A DNA stretch of 64,000 nt from Vicinamibacteraceae bacterium. Lineage in GTDB: Bacteria; Acidobacteriota; Thermoanaerobaculia; Multivoradales; Multivoraceae. The position numbers were made by a program, and so were the translations under genes. The DNA lies in the NCBI GenBank assembly GCA_012270995.1, contig JAAXHG010000166.1, positions 110,818 through 174,817 of the forward strand, given 5' to 3'. Shown in pieces: positions 9,469-20,676 of this stretch (the stretch's first letter is position 1; each line of letters starts with the position of its first letter). The notes beneath the pieces are model-generated. The model searched no databases. It worked only from the letters and a program-made list of their open reading frames with translations, and was not told the DNA's origin.

Positions 9469-11784
9469 ATGGCAGGCCTCTTCGAGTTCCTCTTCAAGTA
9501 CCGGCCATCCCTGTTCGAGGAGGGCCGGCTCGCCCTCGCCGCACCCGGCTGGATGCAGATCGCGGCGCTGGTTGCCGGCGGCGCCCTCGTGTTCGCGGCC
9601 TTCACCTACCGCCGGATGCGGCCGGGCAGCGGCTCCCGGCCCGAGGGCTACCGCTGGCTGGCGCCGGCCTTGCGGTCGCTGGCCATCGGCGTTCTCGTCC
9701 TGTGCCTGCTGCAGCCGGCCCTCGTGCTGTCCACCGTCGTGCCGCGGGAGTCCTTCGTCGGCGTCCTGATCGACGACTCGGGCAGCATGGCGATGCCCGA
9801 CGAGGACACGGCCGGGGACGGCACCCGCGCCGGGGCCGTCCGAGAGGCGCTCTCCGGGCAGCCGGGGTCGCTGCTGGAACTCTTGGCCGAGCGCTTCCAG
9901 GTCCGGCAACTCGCCTTCGGCCGCGGCGCGGAGCGGACCGAGTCCGTCGATCAGCTTCGGTTCGCCCGCTCCGAAAGCCGCATCGGCGAGGCTCTACTCG
10001 CGGCTTCGGACGAACTGGCGGGCCTGCCCCTGGCGGGTCTCGTCGTGTTCTCCGACGGCGCGGACTCCGAGCCGGCCGAACTCGGAGACGCCCTCCTGGC
10101 CCTCAAGGCGGCCGGGACGCCGGTGCATGCGGTCGGTGTCGGGCGGCCGCGGCTCGCACGGGACATCGAGGTGTCGCGGGTCGTGGCTCCCCGACGGGTC
10201 CTCGAGGGCTCGACCGTCGAGGTCGAGGTCACGCTGAGTCAGACCGGATTCGGCGGCCGTAGCGTGAACCTCGAAGTCGAGGACGACGGACGCATCGTGA
10301 ACGTGGAGCCGGTGACCTTTCCGCGACGGAGTTCGGCGGTCACGGCGCGGGTGATGTTCGCGGCCACCGACGAGGGCGCCCGGGAATTCCGGTTTCGGGT
10401 GGCGGCCCAGCCCGGAGAGGAACTGACCCTGAACAATGAGCGCACGGCGCTGGTCGAAGTGAGGAAGAGGCAGGAGAGGATCTTCTTCTTCGAGGGCGAA
10501 CCACGACACGAGTCCAGGTTCCTGCGGCGGGCGGTCCAGTTCGACGAGAACCTCCACGTCGTCTCGATGACCCGGCAGGCGGCGAACAAGTTCTACGGCA
10601 TCAACTTCGACGAGAACGCGAAGCGCTTCGACGGCTTCCCGACCCGCCGGGAGGACCTGTTCGAGTATCAGGGGGTCATTCTGGGCAGCATGGAGGCGAG
10701 CTTCTTCACCCACGACCAGATGCGGATGCTGGTCGACTTCGCCACCCAGCGCGGGGGTGGCGTACTGCTCCTGGGCTCCCACAAGTCCTTCTCGGAGGGC
10801 GGTTTCTCCGGAACGCCGATCGCCGAGCTCTCGCCGCTCGTTCTCCGAGAGGTCGAATCGTTGTCGGTGGAAGGCCGCCCGGAACTGATCTACGACCTGC
10901 AACTGGAGTTGACGCCCCAGGGTCGCGCCCATCCCGCCATGCTGCTGCGCGACGACCGCTCGGAGTCGAACGAGCTCTGGCCGACCCTGCCGCGGCTCTC
11001 GGCGTACCAGCGGGCCACCGAACTGAAGGCCGGCGCCACCGCGCTTCTCCTGGCGGAGACCCCGATGCACGGGGAGCCGCTGGTCGCGCTGGCGTATCAT
11101 CGGATCGGCCGCGGTCGCGCGATCGCTTTCACGCCGCACGACTCCTGGCACTGGCAGATGAGCGCGGAGATCGCGCTCGAGGACCAGACCCACGAGCGGC
11201 TCTGGCGGCAGATGCTCCGTTGGCTGGTGTCCTACGTGCCCGACCGGATCGAGGTCGAGACGGACCGGGACCGGTTCGAGCCGGGCAGCACGGTCGAACT
11301 GCGCGCCCTGGTTCGGGATGCGGCGTTCAGGGAGGTCAACCGGGCGCAGGTGACGGCGGCGATCGAGCTGCCGTCCGGGGAGGAGGTCGAGGTGCCTCTC
11401 GACTGGTCCGTGGAGCGCGACGGCGAGTTCGTCGGCTCGTTCGTGGCCCCGGAACGGGGTCACTACCGGGTCGAGGTCGACGCGCGGTCGGAGGGGGAAC
11501 TGCTTGGCGTCGCGGCCTCGCGGTTTGCCGTCGACAACCTGAACGAGGAGCTCTTCGGCGCCGCGCGCCGGGACTCGGTGCTCCAGCGAATCGCTCGGGA
11601 GACCGGGGGCCGGCAGTACGGACTGGACGAGATGGACAGCCTCGTGGAGGACCTTTCGGTCAGCCGCGAGGGGACGACGGTTCGTGAGGCGCGGGATCTC
11701 TGGGACATGCCGGTCCTGTTCCTGCTGCTGGTCGTCTTCCTGGGCGGTGAATGGGCGGTGCGGCGCCGTCTGGGGATGTCGTGA
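9469..11784 (+). CDS. Membrane protein with VWA-like and glutamine-amidotransferase-like regions
   Basis: ATG at 9469. N-terminal TM segments, MIDAS-like IDDSGSMAMPDE, LVVFSDGADS, GVILGSMEASFFTHDQMRMLVDFATQRGGGVLLLGSHKSF, C-terminal TM. Confidence 0.78.
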   Translation: MAGLFEFLFKYRPSLFEEGRLALAAPGWMQIAALVAGGALVFAAFTYRRMRPGSGSRPEGYRWLAPALRSLAIGVLVLCLLQPALVLSTVVPRESFVGVLIDDSGSMAMPDEDTAGDGTRAGAVREALSGQPGSLLELLAERFQVRQLAFGRGAERTESVDQLRFARSESRIGEALLAASDELAGLPLAGLVVFSDGADSEPAELGDALLALKAAGTPVHAVGVGRPRLARDIEVSRVVAPRRVLEGSTVEVEVTLSQTGFGGRSVNLEVEDDGRIVNVEPVTFPRRSSAVTARVMFAATDEGAREFRFRVAAQPGEELTLNNERTALVEVRKRQERIFFFEGEPRHESRFLRRAVQFDENLHVVSMTRQAANKFYGINFDENAKRFDGFPTRREDLFEYQGVILGSMEASFFTHDQMRMLVDFATQRGGGVLLLGSHKSFSEGGFSGTPIAELSPLVLREVESLSVEGRPELIYDLQLELTPQGRAHPAMLLRDDRSESNELWPTLPRLSAYQRATELKAGATALLLAETPMHGEPLVALAYHRIGRGRAIAFTPHDSWHWQMSAEIALEDQTHERLWRQMLRWLVSYVPDRIEVETDRDRFEPGSTVELRALVRDAAFREVNRAQVTAAIELPSGEEVEVPLDWSVERDGEFVGSFVAPERGHYRVEVDARSEGELLGVAASRFAVDNLNEELFGAARRDSVLQRIARETGGRQYGLDEMDSLVEDLSVSREGTTVREARDLWDMPVLFLLLVVFLGGEWAVRRRLGMS

Positions 11785-12833
11785 GCGGTCGAGGATGGAA
11801 CCGGCTGCTTCCGGCGGCGTTACTCGTCTACGCGCTGGCATCGGGCCCTCTCGGCGCGGAAAACCACCTCCTGGTGGTCACCGGAGTCGGGGGCGAGCAG
11901 TCCTACACCGAGCGCTTCCACGCCTGGGCGACGCGGGTGGTGGAGGCGGCGCTGGAGGCGGGTCTCAGCGAGGACCGGGTGGTCTATCTCGGGGAGCGCC
12001 CGGAGCTTGATCCGGAGCGGATCCGCGACCGGTCCACCGGCGAGAACCTGCTGGCGGAGATCGAGGCGCTGACGAAGCAGTCGAGCGCCGGCGACACGGT
12101 GTGGATCGTGCTCTTCGGACATGGCAGCGGCTCGGCGGGCCCGCCACGGTTCAACCTTCCGGGGCGGGACCTCGTGGCCGAGCAGTACGCCGCCGCGCTC
12201 GAGCCGCTCTCGGACCGCCGCGTCGTGTTCATCAACGCGAGTTCCGCGTCGGGCGGCTTCATTGCGCCGCTGGCGAAGGAGGGACGCGTGGTGATCACCG
12301 CCACCAGGTCGGGCGCGCAGGGCAACGAGGCGCTGTTCGGCGGCTACATCGCCGAAGCCCTCGACGGTGGCGCGGGAGATCGCAACAAGGACGGGCGCAC
12401 GTCCGCCCTCGAGGCCTTCGAGTTCGCTCAGCGCGAGGTGGAACGCTACTACCGGCAGGCCGGACAGATTCGTACCGAGCACGCGCTGCTCGAGGACAAC
12501 GGTGACGGCAAGGGAAGCTTGGAGCCGGCGGGCCTCGATGCGGACGGCCAGGTCGACGGAAGACTCGCGAGCCTGGTGCTTCTCGGCGAGGAAGCACTTC
12601 CGGCCGCGCTGACCGAGGAGAGTCGCGAACTTGCCGAACGGCGTGGCGACATCGAGCGCCGGATCGACGAACTGCGTCTGCAGCGGGAAAGCCTCGACGA
12701 GGACGTCTATCTCGAGGAACTGCAGGAACTGATGGTCGAACTCGCCCTGGTGGACCGTGAACTGGATGAATCCGGCACGAAGAGCGGAGAAGACGACGGT
12801 TCCGACGGGCCGAACGGAGAACCGGACCGGTGA
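11781..12833 (+). CDS. Caspase/C13-peptidase-like fold protein with coiled-coil C-terminus, probable atypical active site
   Basis: GTG at 11781 overlaps upstream TGA. HLLVVTGVGGEQSYTERFHAWA...VWIVLFGHGSGS (His motif)...VVFINASSASGGFIAPLAKEGRVVITATRSGAQGNEALFGGYIAEAL. Confidence 0.6.
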   Translation: MSGRGWNRLLPAALLVYALASGPLGAENHLLVVTGVGGEQSYTERFHAWATRVVEAALEAGLSEDRVVYLGERPELDPERIRDRSTGENLLAEIEALTKQSSAGDTVWIVLFGHGSGSAGPPRFNLPGRDLVAEQYAAALEPLSDRRVVFINASSASGGFIAPLAKEGRVVITATRSGAQGNEALFGGYIAEALDGGAGDRNKDGRTSALEAFEFAQREVERYYRQAGQIRTEHALLEDNGDGKGSLEPAGLDADGQVDGRLASLVLLGEEALPAALTEESRELAERRGDIERRIDELRLQRESLDEDVYLEELQELMVELALVDRELDESGTKSGEDDGSDGPNGEPDR

Positions 12834-15598
12834 GCGAGCGACGGCATTCCGCTGGGCTGCGAAGAGTCGAGTCGCGGCGTCCGCGCCGCGCTGACGCACA
12901 GAAACAGGCCTCTTTCATACAAGTCCTGGCCCTCGTTCTTGCGGCCGGCGTCTGGTCTCCGCTGACAGCCGCGGCCCAGGACGAAGAGGTCTCGCTTCAG
13001 GACATCGAGCAGTGGATCCTGACCGGCCGCTACGGCGATGCGCTGGAACAGCTCGAGATCCAGTCGGCGGACGATGCCGGGGCGCTGCGGCTGCGCGTGG
13101 AGGCGTTGACGTCGACGGGCCGCTACGAGGAGGCGGCTCGTGCGTTCGAGGGCGTCGATGCCACCGGTCTCGGTCTCGGCGTGCTGCGGGGAAGGGTGGC
13201 GCTCCTTGCCGGGGACAGGGAGCAGGCCGGGCGCTGGTTCGAAGAGGCTCGGGCCGCCCGGGGCCGGGACGCCCTGGTCGCGTCGTTCGAGCTCGCGCGG
13301 CTGGCGTGGGACCGGGGCGATATCGAAGAGGCGGCCAGGGGCTTCTACGGGATGATCGACGCCTACAACACGGGCGCGGCCGATACGGCGGCGGAGCTTC
13401 TCGCCGTGGCGGAGGCGTGCCGGTTGCTGGGGCGGGACGATCCGGAACTCTTCAAGGACGCGCTGCGGGCCTACGACGAGGCGGTGGCGCTCGCTCCTTC
13501 GTGGCCGCTGCCTCGGGTGCGGGTCGGCGAACTGTTCCTCGAGAAGTACGACAGCGGTCAGGCGCGTTCGTCGCTGGCCGATGTGCTGCGGGCGAATCCA
13601 CGCCACCCGGAGGCCTTGCTCGCGATGGCGCGGACGATGCGGTTCGACGGCGATCCGCGGGCCCAGGCCACGCTCGACGCCGCCTTCGACGTCAACCCCA
13701 ACCTGACGCCGGCGCGCGTTTTCCAGGCGTGGCTCCATCTCGGGGCGGAGCGCTGGGAGGAGGCCCGGGACGAAGCCGGGAAGGCGCTTGACGTCGATCC
13801 CGGTTCGCTCACGGCGCGAACGCTGCTGGCGGCGGCGGCCTTCCTCGATGGGCGCGACGAGGACTTCGCCCGGCTCCGCGACGGCGTACTGGCCGACAAC
13901 CCCCGCTACGCCGATCTGTTCAACGATCTGGCCGATGCCAGCGCCGACAACCGGCTCTACGCGCAGGCGCGCGACTTCGCCGCGGAGGCGGTGCGGATCG
14001 ATCCGAAGTCCTGGCGCGGTTACGGACTGCTGGGCATGAACCAGCTCCGGCTGGGAGATATCGAGGCCGGCCGGGCCAACCTGGAAACCTCCTTCGCGGG
14101 CGATCCCTACAACGTCTGGACCAAGAACACGCTCGACCTGCTCGACACGTTCGGCGAGTACCGGATGGTGGAGAGCGAGCACTTCGAGTTCCACATCCAC
14201 GATCGGGAGGCCGATCTCCTGGCCCCGTACATGGTCGAGCTGGCCGAGGAGGCCTGGGCGGCGCTGTCCGAGCGCTATCGCTTCGAGCCTCCGACGCCGA
14301 TCCGCGTGGAGGTCTATCCGTCGCATGCCGACTTCTCGGTTCGGACCGTCGGGTTGGCGGGGCTCGGCGCCCTCGGGGTGTGCTTCGGCCCGGTGCTCGC
14401 CCTCGATTCGCCCTCCGCGCGCCAGGTCGGCCACTTCAACTGGGGCGGCACGCTGTGGCACGAGATCGCGCACACGTTCACGCTGCTGGCCACGGACTCG
14501 AAGATCCCGCGCTGGTTGACGGAAGGCCTGTCCGTCCTCGAGGAACGCCGGGCGCGGCCCGGCTGGGGCGACGACGTGCAGGTGGGCTTCCTCACGGCGC
14601 TGCGCGACGGCGAACTGCTGGGCATCGCCGAGATCAACGACGGCTTCGTGCGGCCGAAGTTCCCGAACCAGATCGCACTGGCCTACCTTCAGGCCTCCCT
14701 GATCAGCGAGTGGATCGAAGAGAACTACGGCTTCGACGCCGTTCTCTCGATGCTGGCGGGCTATCGCGACGGCAAGAGTACGGAGGACGTGTTCGACGAG
14801 GCGATGTCGCTTTCGCTCGAGGAGTTCGACGAACGCTTCTTCGGTCACCTGCGTGCGCGCTTCGGCAGCGCCATGGCGGCGCTCGGCGATGCTCCGTCCG
14901 AGTCCGGCGAGGAGGATCAGGACGAGGGCGAAGGCGGACCGTCGCGCGCCCCGACCCGGAATCCCTTCGAACGCCGCGAACCGAATCTCGAGCAGTTGGC
15001 CCTGGCGGCGATGGAGAACCCGGACGACTTCAGAATCCAGATGACGTACGGCTACGCCCTGTTTCGCGAGGAGCGGTTCGCCGAGGCGGAAGAACCCCTC
15101 GTGCGCGGCCGCGACCTGTTCCCGGAATACGTCGGCTCCGGAAACGCCTACACTCTGCTGGCCGAGATTTACCGGCAGCAGGAACGCGAGGAGGAGGCGA
15201 TCGAGGCGCTGATGACGCTGGCGGCAAGCAACGAAACGGCCTGGGACGAGCATCTGGCGCTGGCTGAGCTGCTCGGCGCCGCCGGCCGCGAGGAGGAGGA
15301 GGCCGAGATCCTGGAGCGCTCGCTCTACATCTCGCCACACGATCTGGGCGTGCATCGCCGGCTCGCCGAACGCGCCTTCGCTTCCGAGCGCTTCGCTCTC
15401 GCCGTGCGCGAACGGGCCGCCCTGGTCGCCCTCGATCCGCCGGACCGCGCGGTTGCGCTCTACGAGCTGGCTCTGGCGCAGCACCGTGCCGGCCGGCCGG
15501 AGAGCGCGCGCCGGACGGTGCTGCGGGCCCTCGAGGTGGCTCCGGGTTACGACCCGGCGCAGGAACTCCTGCTCGACCTGGTGGGGAAGGGCTCGTGA
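12830..15598 (+). CDS. TPR-repeat protein with gluzincin (HExxH) peptidase-like domain
   Basis: Extensive TPR-like repeats; LWHEIAHTFTLLATDSKIPRWLTEGLSVLEERR matches HExxH plus downstream E of MA-clan peptidases. Confidence 0.8.
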   Translation: MSERRHSAGLRRVESRRPRRADAQKQASFIQVLALVLAAGVWSPLTAAAQDEEVSLQDIEQWILTGRYGDALEQLEIQSADDAGALRLRVEALTSTGRYEEAARAFEGVDATGLGLGVLRGRVALLAGDREQAGRWFEEARAARGRDALVASFELARLAWDRGDIEEAARGFYGMIDAYNTGAADTAAELLAVAEACRLLGRDDPELFKDALRAYDEAVALAPSWPLPRVRVGELFLEKYDSGQARSSLADVLRANPRHPEALLAMARTMRFDGDPRAQATLDAAFDVNPNLTPARVFQAWLHLGAERWEEARDEAGKALDVDPGSLTARTLLAAAAFLDGRDEDFARLRDGVLADNPRYADLFNDLADASADNRLYAQARDFAAEAVRIDPKSWRGYGLLGMNQLRLGDIEAGRANLETSFAGDPYNVWTKNTLDLLDTFGEYRMVESEHFEFHIHDREADLLAPYMVELAEEAWAALSERYRFEPPTPIRVEVYPSHADFSVRTVGLAGLGALGVCFGPVLALDSPSARQVGHFNWGGTLWHEIAHTFTLLATDSKIPRWLTEGLSVLEERRARPGWGDDVQVGFLTALRDGELLGIAEINDGFVRPKFPNQIALAYLQASLISEWIEENYGFDAVLSMLAGYRDGKSTEDVFDEAMSLSLEEFDERFFGHLRARFGSAMAALGDAPSESGEEDQDEGEGGPSRAPTRNPFERREPNLEQLALAAMENPDDFRIQMTYGYALFREERFAEAEEPLVRGRDLFPEYVGSGNAYTLLAEIYRQQEREEEAIEALMTLAASNETAWDEHLALAELLGAAGREEEEAEILERSLYISPHDLGVHRRLAERAFASERFALAVRERAALVALDPPDRAVALYELALAQHRAGRPESARRTVLRALEVAPGYDPAQELLLDLVGKGS

Positions 15599-16407
15599 TG
15601 CGCGGGCGAAGCGGGTGCCGTGGGCTTCGGGTACAGGCGGGTGTTGTCGTGCTCGGCGTGCTTGCCGGCGCCCTGCTCGCTCGCGACGACTTCTGGCGGA
15701 CGCCCAAGGTGGGGACGCCGTCGTATCCCTACTCGGGCGGGTTCACGTTCGCCCGGATCAAGTTCGAACCGACGGAGTGGGGCGGCGGCCCGTTCATGTG
15801 GGGTCTCGACCTCAAGTGGAACCACGACTATCCGTTGGCGGAGCAGAACTTCACCCGGATCGTCGAGGAGATGACCCACATCGACGTGTTCACGGGCGGC
15901 GGCAACGTGATCGAGCTGACCGATCCGCGGCTGTTCGAGCATCCCTGGGCCTACCTCTGCGAGGCGGGCTTCTGGAATCCGACCGAGGAGGAGCTCGCCA
16001 ACCTCCGCTCGTACCTGTTCAAGGGCGGCTTCCTAGTCGTCGACGACATCTTCGACCGGCCCGGCTATCCGATCTACTGGGAGAACACGGAGCGGCAGAT
16101 GAGCCGCCTCCTGCCCGGTTACGAGCTCGTGCCGATGACGATCGATCACCCGGTGTTCCGGGCCTTCTTCCCGCTAGAGGACCTCGACTTCGACCTCGAT
16201 CTTCCGGGCATCTACCCCGTGCGGGGGAAGATCTACGGCGTCTTCGAGGACAACGACCCGACCCGGCGTCTCATGGTCGCCATCAACTACAACATGGACA
16301 TCGGCGACTTCTGGGAATGGTCGGAGTACGCCCTCTACCCCGTGGACGTCACCCAGAAGGGGTTCAAGCTGGGCGTGAACTACCTGATCTACGGCATGAC
16401 TCACTGA
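15595..16407 (+). CDS. DUF4159 domain-containing exported protein (copy 2)
   Basis: FTFARIKFEPTEWGG...LRSYLFKGGFLVVDDIFDRP...RLLPGYELVPMTIDHPVFRAFFPLED...MVAINYNMDIGDFWEWSEYALYP...GVNYLIYGMTH. Confidence 0.82.
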   Translation: MMRGRSGCRGLRVQAGVVVLGVLAGALLARDDFWRTPKVGTPSYPYSGGFTFARIKFEPTEWGGGPFMWGLDLKWNHDYPLAEQNFTRIVEEMTHIDVFTGGGNVIELTDPRLFEHPWAYLCEAGFWNPTEEELANLRSYLFKGGFLVVDDIFDRPGYPIYWENTERQMSRLLPGYELVPMTIDHPVFRAFFPLEDLDFDLDLPGIYPVRGKIYGVFEDNDPTRRLMVAINYNMDIGDFWEWSEYALYPVDVTQKGFKLGVNYLIYGMTH

Positions 16408-16442
16408 GGGGCCCCGCAACGCCCCGAACATTGGCCCGAACG

Positions 16443-17573
<1,131 letters not shown>

Positions 17574-17583
17574 CGGCGCCCGC

Positions 17584-18477
17584 GTGAGCTACGGCAGGTT
17601 CGTCGACACCGAGACGCTGAGCCGGATCAGCAGTCTGGACCTGCTCGCCAAGACGGTCGTGGAGGGCTTCGTCAGCGGGCTGCACCGGTCGCCGTTCCTG
17701 GGCCGGTCGATGGACTTCGCGGAATACCGCGCCTACCAGCCCGGGGACGACATCCGCCGCGTCGACTGGAAGCTCTTCTGCCGCACGGACCGCTTCTACG
17801 TGAAGGAGTTCGAGGCGGACACGAACACCAACCTGACGATCGCGCTCGACGTCTCCCGCTCGATGGACTTCGGCACGGGTGCGCTGACCAAGCTGGACTA
17901 CGGGCGCTACCTCGCGGCATGCCTGGGCTACTTCGCGTCCAAGCAGAAGGACCGGATCGGACTGGTGACGTTCGACAGCGCGATCGTCGACTACGTTCCC
18001 CCGGCCGCCAAGCATCTGCAGGTCGTCCTGCACACGATCGACCGCATCGAGCCCGGCGGCGGCGGCAGCCTCCGCGAACCGCTGCTCGAAGTGGTCGATT
18101 CGGTGCGCCGCCGGAGCATGGTGGTTCTCATCTCGGACTTCTACGAGGATCCCGAAACGGTGATCAAGGCGGCGGCGGGGTTCCGGCACAAGGGCAACGA
18201 CATCATCCTCTTCCACCTCCTCGATCCTCTCGAACTCCGCTTCGACTTCGAGGGTGAACTGGATCTGCGCGATCTGGAGACGGGAGCGCGGCAGGCGGTC
18301 ATGCCGGACGTGCTTCGGGACCAGTACCTGGACCTGATTCGGGAGCACACCCGGACGCTCGACCGCTCGCTGGTCGAGGCCGGCATCGACTACACGCTGG
18401 TCGACACCTCGCAACCTCTCGACGCCGCGCTCTACAGCTACCTGTCGGCGCGTCTCTATGCGATGAAGGCGAGGTGA
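17584..18477 (+). CDS. DUF58 domain-containing protein
   Basis: GLHRSPFLGRSMDFAEYRAYQPGDDIRRVDWKLFCRTDRFYVKEFEADTNTNLTIALDVSRSMDFG. Confidence 0.92.
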   Translation: MSYGRFVDTETLSRISSLDLLAKTVVEGFVSGLHRSPFLGRSMDFAEYRAYQPGDDIRRVDWKLFCRTDRFYVKEFEADTNTNLTIALDVSRSMDFGTGALTKLDYGRYLAACLGYFASKQKDRIGLVTFDSAIVDYVPPAAKHLQVVLHTIDRIEPGGGGSLREPLLEVVDSVRRRSMVVLISDFYEDPETVIKAAAGFRHKGNDIILFHLLDPLELRFDFEGELDLRDLETGARQAVMPDVLRDQYLDLIREHTRTLDRSLVEAGIDYTLVDTSQPLDAALYSYLSARLYAMKAR

Positions 18478-18480
18478 GCG

Positions 18481-20676
18481 TTGGGTCTGCTCGCACCCCT
18501 CTTCCTGCTCGGTCTGGCCGCGGTCGCCGTGCCGGTCATCATCCACCTGCGTCTTCGTCATCGGAGCCAGGTGGTCGCGTTCCCGTCCCTGATGTTCATC
18601 TCCAGGGCGCCGTACCGCTCCGTCCGACGGCGGCGGCTGCGCGATCTCCTGCTTCTGGCCCTGCGCTGCCTGGCGCTGGCGCTCCTGGCGCTGGCGTTCG
18701 CGCGGCCCCTTTTTCGGGGCGACTCGGCGGCGAACGCGGCCGCCGCCAACCGGCTGAGCGTGGTGCTGCTGGACAACTCGTTCAGCATGGGCTTTGGCGG
18801 CAGGTGGCAGCGCGCCGTGGATGCCGCGGCTTCAACGTTCGAGGGGATGGGCGCACAGGACCGCGCCGCGCTGATCGTCTACTCGGACCAGGCGGAGATG
18901 GTGAGCACGCCGACATCGGACCGGTCGCTGCTTCTGAGCCTGGCGAGGGGGACGGAACTCGTGCCCCGGGCGACCTCCCTGCTGCCCGCGATTCAGGTGG
19001 CCCGGGGCGTGCTCGCGGACGCGGGAACGACCGCCGTCCGCGAACTGGTGATCGTCAGCGACTTCCAGCGCTCGTCCTGGGCGCCCGACAACGCGGCGCT
19101 TCTGCCCCAGGGCGTCGAGCTGCGTCTGGTCGACGTCCGTTCGGACGAAGAGGCCGTGGGCAATGCGGCGGTCACCGACGTCTTGCTCGACCATTCCCGC
19201 GTGTCCTCCAGCGAGGGCGGAGCGGACGATCGCGAGCAGGTGGGCATCGCGGCGCGGATCAGCTATCAGGGTCTTGGCGCGGCGGCAGCGGAAGATGGAG
19301 CGGCTTCCGCCCTGCGTGCGGAAGTCGACCTGCTGTTCGACGGCGAGGTCATCCAGACCCGTGCCGCGGATCTGACCCTCGACTCCTCGACCATGGTCAG
19401 TTTCGCGCCCGAGGTCCTGGAGCGTGAGCGCACGACCCGGGGCGCGGTCCGTCTTCGCGAGGACGCTCTCGACATCGACAACGAGTTCCACTTCGTGCTG
19501 TCTCCCGCCCACGAGGTGGGCGTGCTGGTCATCGAGCCGGATGGCGACCGGCGGCGCAGCCGCTACCTCCAGGAGGCGCTGTCGCTCGGCCGCCGCCCGT
19601 TCCTGCGCGTGAACAGGGTCCAGGTCTCCGGTTTCGAGCCGACGATGCTGGAGGGCAAGTCCGTCGTCGTGATCAACGACGCGGCGCAACAGCTCCCCTC
19701 GGGGGCCGCGGCGGCGGTTCAGCGCTTCGTCCGCGAAGGCGGCGGCCTGCTGCTCGGCGTGGAGCGCGGCCTGACCTCGACCTCGGCCCTGCTGGGAGAA
19801 CTCGGCGTCGGAAGCCCGCAGCAGGTGGACCGGCTTTCCGGCACGCCCGGCTCCCTGGCCTGGTTCGACACCGGTCATCCAGTGTTCGACATCTTCGCTG
19901 CCGCCCGGAACGGGGATTTCTCGTCGGCGTCCTTCTTTCGCTACCACCGGCTCGAGATTCCGGATGGGGCGGCAGCGGTCGCTCTCTTCGACGACGGTTC
20001 GCCGGCGCTGCTCGACCTGATGCCGCTGGCGGCCGACGACTCCGCAGCCGATTCCGACGTCCCGGAGCGCGGCCGCGTCCTGGTGTTTCCGACCTCGCTC
20101 GACACGTTCTGGAACACTCTGCCCGTCCAGGCGGTGTTCCTTCCCTTCGTGCATCGGTCGATGGACTACCTGGCCGGTTACTCGCTGGCCCGCTCGTGGT
20201 ACCGCGTGGGTGAAGTCGCCTCGGTCGAGCTGCCGCGATCGGGGCTCGACGACGCGGACGACGGCTACGTTGCGGTTGCTCCCTCCGGCGGTGAGCGTCG
20301 AGTGGGGGGAGACGGCCGGGATCTGCTGCTCGACGTGGAGGAGCCCGGCTTCTACGAGTTTCGCGAGGTGCGGGCGGACGTTGCCTCGGAGCGCCTGACC
20401 CTGGCGGCGAACGTGCCGGTGTCGGAATCGGACCTGGGCGCCCTCGACCTCGACGAGTTCATGTCGCGGATCAGACCTGTACAGACCGACGAGGAAGAGG
20501 CGGCCCTGGCGACCGCGACGACACCGGAAGAGCGTGAGCGGAGGCAGCGGCTCTGGTGGTATCTGATCGCGGCCGCGGCCGCCGTTCTGGCGGCAGAGGG
20601 CCTGTTCGGCAACCGGCGGCCTGCCACGGCGGCGCCGATCGTGACAGCATGGGGCCCCACCGGCGAGGAGACCTGA
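18481..20676 (+). CDS. BatA-like/VWA domain membrane protein
   Basis: TTG start. N-terminal LLAPLFLLGLAAVAVPVIIHLRLRHRSQVVAFPSLMFI (BatA N-term), VVLLDNSFSMGFG MIDAS motif, C-terminal TM. Confidence 0.85.
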   Translation: MGLLAPLFLLGLAAVAVPVIIHLRLRHRSQVVAFPSLMFISRAPYRSVRRRRLRDLLLLALRCLALALLALAFARPLFRGDSAANAAAANRLSVVLLDNSFSMGFGGRWQRAVDAAASTFEGMGAQDRAALIVYSDQAEMVSTPTSDRSLLLSLARGTELVPRATSLLPAIQVARGVLADAGTTAVRELVIVSDFQRSSWAPDNAALLPQGVELRLVDVRSDEEAVGNAAVTDVLLDHSRVSSSEGGADDREQVGIAARISYQGLGAAAAEDGAASALRAEVDLLFDGEVIQTRAADLTLDSSTMVSFAPEVLERERTTRGAVRLREDALDIDNEFHFVLSPAHEVGVLVIEPDGDRRRSRYLQEALSLGRRPFLRVNRVQVSGFEPTMLEGKSVVVINDAAQQLPSGAAAAVQRFVREGGGLLLGVERGLTSTSALLGELGVGSPQQVDRLSGTPGSLAWFDTGHPVFDIFAAARNGDFSSASFFRYHRLEIPDGAAAVALFDDGSPALLDLMPLAADDSAADSDVPERGRVLVFPTSLDTFWNTLPVQAVFLPFVHRSMDYLAGYSLARSWYRVGEVASVELPRSGLDDADDGYVAVAPSGGERRVGGDGRDLLLDVEEPGFYEFREVRADVASERLTLAANVPVSESDLGALDLDEFMSRIRPVQTDEEEAALATATTPEERERRQRLWWYLIAAAAAVLAAEGLFGNRRPATAAPIVTAWGPTGEET

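Noticed and set aside
12707-15484. 925-aa minus-strand ORF
   Set aside because: Opposite the TPR/HExxH gene; Arg/Gly/His-rich with no domain pattern.
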